Source of the DNA: JAVBNC01 sp031551765
GTDB lineage: Bacteria; Desulfobacterota; Desulfovibrionia; Desulfovibrionales; Desulfovibrionaceae
DNA length: 11,028 bases
Direction: 5' to 3'
Assembly: GCA_031551765.1 (NCBI GenBank)
Contig: JAVBNC010000136.1
Span: 1-11,028 of the forward strand
Under the pieces are notes generated by a model. That model had not been told where the DNA came from and did not search any database. It worked only from the letters and a program-made list of their open reading frames with translations. The number at the start of each line of letters is the position of its first letter. The stretch's first letter is position 1. This document shows, one piece after another, positions 9,371-11,028 of the stretch. The position numbers were made by a program, and so were the translations under genes.

Positions 9371-10717
9371 ATGCCCAAAAACAACGCCATACAGCGCGGC
9401 ACGGCCAAACGGGCCGGGCACGACCCCCGCGCCGCCGCCCTGCGCATCCTGGACCGGGTGCTGCACGGCCAGGAAAACTCCCAGGCCGCGCTGGACGAAG
9501 CCCTGCGCGAATCCTCCCTGGTGCCCAGCGACAAGAACCTGTGCACGGAACTGGTGTACGGCTATCTGCGCCGCTCCATCCGCCTGACCTGGGCCGTGAA
9601 CAAACTGCTGCGCGACCCGGACAAGCTGCCCGGGGAAATGCGCCTCATCCTGGGCCTGGCGGCCTACGAGCTGGCCCATCTGGACCGCGTGCCCGGCTAC
9701 GCCAGCGTGGACTGGGCCGTCACCCGCATCCGCAACCGCTTCGGGCAGGGTCTTTCCAAGGTCGGCAACGGTGTGCTGCGGGCCTTTCAGCGCCAGTTGG
9801 ACGCCTATCAGGACCCGGCCTTCCACGACGCCGTCCCGGACGAAGACGAGCGTCTCGCCCTGTTCCACTCCCTGCCGCCCTGGGTCGTGCGCCTGTGGCG
9901 CAGCCGCTACACGGAAGAACAGGCCGCCGCCTATCTGCGTTCCGCCTCGGCCCAGGCCCCGGCGGCCGTGCGCGTCAACGCCTCCAGGCCCGGAGCCGAG
10001 GAACTGCGCCGCACCCTGATGCACAACGCGCACGGTCTGGCGGCGGGCGCCCAAGGCGTTGCCTTTCCCCAGGGTCTGCCCTACGAGGCCAAAGCCCTGG
10101 AGCGGGAAGGCAAGCTCTCCCTGCAATCCGCCGGAGTGCAGGAAGCCCTGGCCGCCCTGGGACCCGCCACCTGGCAGGGCCCCATCTGGGACTGCTGCGC
10201 CGGTCGCGGCGGCAAAACCGCCCTGCTTTTGGAGCAGGGCCTTTCCGTGACCCTGGCTTCCGACACCTCCGCGTCCCGCGTGGGGGCCCTGTCCGGCGAG
10301 CTTGCCCGGTTGGACCTGCCCGCCATCACGTCGCAAGAAGGGGACGCCACGGACCCGGACGCGGATTTCGGCGGCCCCTTTGCCACCATTCTCGCGGACG
10401 TGCCCTGCACCGGTCTGGGCACCCTGGCCCGGCGGCCGGAAATACGCCTGCGCCGCGCTGAAGCGGACATGCTCCAGCTCGCGCGCACCCAGGACCGCAT
10501 TCTGGACGCGGCCGTCACCCGCCTGATGCCCGGCGGCCGCATCGTCTACCTCACCTGCACCCTCACGCCCCTGGAAAACGAAGAGCGCGTCGCCGCCTTT
10601 CTCGCCCGCCATCCCGGCTTTTCCCTGGAACGCCAGTGGGCCACGCCCCCGGATTCGCCCTGGAACGAGTTTTTCTTTGGGGCTGTGCTGCGTCTTGATT
10701 TTGTCGAAGCCATCTAA
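9371..10717 (+). CDS. rsmB: RsmB-type 16S rRNA cytosine-5 methyltransferase
   Basis: A SAM-dependent m5C RNA methyltransferase, by family 16S C967 (E. coli numbering). The 448 residues fit the roughly 430 of RsmB. The N-terminal NusB-like RNA-binding domain is about 15-142 (AALRILDRVL, ELVYGYLRR, SVDWAV, GNGVLRAF). The Rossmann-fold methyltransferase covers about 196-443: RVNASRPGAEEL (201-212), SAM motif I DCCAGRGGKT (274-283), acidic loop SDTS (297-300), motif IV DVPCTGLG with Cys346 (343-350) and motif VI TCTLTPLENE with Cys396 (395-404). The two cysteines are the expected releasing and nucleophilic pair. Motif I differs from the common CAAPGGK. ATG 9371 lies 5 nt after the kinase stop with only AGGA (9355-9358) at a poor distance, so translation is probably coupled to the kinase. 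A different rRNA target within the family cannot be excluded. Confidence 0.92.
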   Translation: MPKNNAIQRGTAKRAGHDPRAAALRILDRVLHGQENSQAALDEALRESSLVPSDKNLCTELVYGYLRRSIRLTWAVNKLLRDPDKLPGEMRLILGLAAYELAHLDRVPGYASVDWAVTRIRNRFGQGLSKVGNGVLRAFQRQLDAYQDPAFHDAVPDEDERLALFHSLPPWVVRLWRSRYTEEQAAAYLRSASAQAPAAVRVNASRPGAEELRRTLMHNAHGLAAGAQGVAFPQGLPYEAKALEREGKLSLQSAGVQEALAALGPATWQGPIWDCCAGRGGKTALLLEQGLSVTLASDTSASRVGALSGELARLDLPAITSQEGDATDPDADFGGPFATILADVPCTGLGTLARRPEIRLRRAEADMLQLARTQDRILDAAVTRLMPGGRIVYLTCTLTPLENEERVAAFLARHPGFSLERQWATPPDSPWNEFFFGAVLRLDFVEAI

Positions 10718-10725
10718 GAGTGAGA

Positions 10726-10767
10726 GCAGGGCTCTGCCCTGCACCCGCCAAGGGCTGGCGCCCCTGG
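10726..10767 (+). repeat. Tandem pair of GC hairpins just after rsmB
   Basis: Hairpin 1 is GCAGGGC (10726-10732) / GCCCTGC (10736-10742), perfect, with loop TCT. Hairpin 2 is CCAAGGGC (10748-10755) / GCCCCTGG (10760-10767) with one A-C mismatch and loop TGGC. They begin 9 nt after the rsmB stop. Neither has a T-tract, so they may protect the 3' end or belong to a repeat family rather than terminate by themselves. Confidence 0.6.
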
Positions 10768-10883
10768 ACCCCATACAGGATGGCTAAGAAAATGGTGCGC
10801 ATCTGCCGTTCCGCTCGCGCCTGCGGCGCTCACATACTGGCGGGTGCGGACTTGGCTGGCTGAAAAGGGCCAAACAAACCAAA

Positions 10884-10923
10884 ACGGCTCCTCGTTTCAT
10901 CAACGAAGAGCCGTACTTTTTTT
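10884..10923 (+). terminator. Intrinsic terminator downstream of rsmB
   Basis: The stem ACGGCTC-C-TCGTT (10884-10896) / AACGA-A-GAGCCGT (10902-10914) has one C-A mismatch and a short loop. AC and T7 (10917-10923) follow. It lies about 165 nt past the rsmB stop and is the first proper terminator after the kinase-rsmB unit. Four A residues before the stem make weak reverse termination possible. Confidence 0.88.
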
Positions 10924-10965
10924 ACCTCGTCAAAGTTCTTTGGAAAGGGGATGGGGGTCCGGGGG

Positions 10966-11003
10966 AAGGGGAAAACCTTACATGCAAGAAAGGTTTTCCC
11001 CTT
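10966..11003. repeat. 14-bp perfect inverted repeat without T-tract
   Basis: AAGGGGAAAACCTT (10966-10979) and AAGGTTTTCCCCTT (10990-11003) are exact reverse complements around a 10-nt loop. No T-run follows on either strand, so it is not a normal intrinsic terminator. It follows a G-rich run and lies near the window end, so its relation to the next gene is unknown. Confidence 0.75.
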
Positions 11004-11028
11004 ACACCGGCATTCTTTACAAGCACAC

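Larger units (their letters stand above)
10718..11028. other. Non-coding spacer after rsmB
   Basis: This 311-nt stretch has no credible gene. It holds, in order, two GC hairpins (10726-10767), a segment without clear structure (about 10773-10880), an intrinsic terminator (10884-10923), a G-rich run (about 10944-10970) and a 14-bp perfect inverted repeat (10966-11003). The box GGACCCC at 10766-10772 recurs inverted as GGGGTCC at 10954-10960, each flanked by similar bases, so these two related boxes face each other across about 180 nt. This resembles dispersed intergenic repeats that I associate with Desulfovibrio genomes; that is recollection, not a search. Confidence 0.55.

Noticed and set aside
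10780..10863. 27-codon open frame after rsmB
   Set aside because: There is no spaced Shine-Dalgarno, it is very short, and it lies between spacer hairpins and a terminator. It is more likely part of a repeat than a gene.
10966..11003. Terminator interpretation of the 14-bp inverted repeat
   Set aside because: No T-tract follows on either strand, so I list it as an inverted repeat only.

Overview
The window looks like chromosomal DNA of a GC-rich, Gram-negative sulfate-reducer-type bacterium, most likely a member of the Desulfovibrionaceae. The evidence is a bacterial-type aspartyl-tRNA synthetase, a KDO-activating enzyme (so an LPS outer membrane), a lipoprotein with a lipobox, a large multi-sensor hybrid kinase, a sigma-28 type flagellar promoter, and GC-rich hairpin spacers of a kind I associate with Desulfovibrio. 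The genus is an inference from style and gene content. All seven genes I can support are on the + strand.

Region 1 (1-2032): a structured G-rich leader, aspS and a strong intrinsic terminator. Region 2 (2044-2404): a self-contained single-gene unit, made of a near-consensus sigma-28 (FliA) promoter, a good Shine-Dalgarno, an 80-residue protein and a perfect-stem terminator. This is the most informative part of the window because the promoter ties an otherwise anonymous small protein to the motility regulon. Region 3 (2460-5347): a probable operon of an outer-membrane lipoprotein, kdsB (overlapping it by 7 nt), a TPR protein and a flavodoxin-fold oxidoreductase with a cysteine cluster. Region 4 (5478-10717): a 1295-residue membrane hybrid histidine kinase (CHASE4-like sensor, PAS, GAF, PAS, HisKA, HATPase, REC, REC), followed after 5 nt by an RsmB-type rRNA cytosine-5 methyltransferase. 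Region 5 (10718-11028): non-coding DNA with two small GC hairpins, one intrinsic terminator and a 14-bp perfect inverted repeat without a T-tract.

Most of the window is housekeeping: translation (aspS, rsmB) and envelope biogenesis (kdsB, lipoprotein), with one sensory protein. I see no mobile element, CRISPR array, tRNA, rRNA or defence system. The points worth following up are the sigma-28 driven small gene, residues suggesting that AspRS is non-discriminating (charging tRNA-Asn as well), the kinase with no adjacent response regulator and a cysteine-bearing PAS domain, and the structured spacer DNA.
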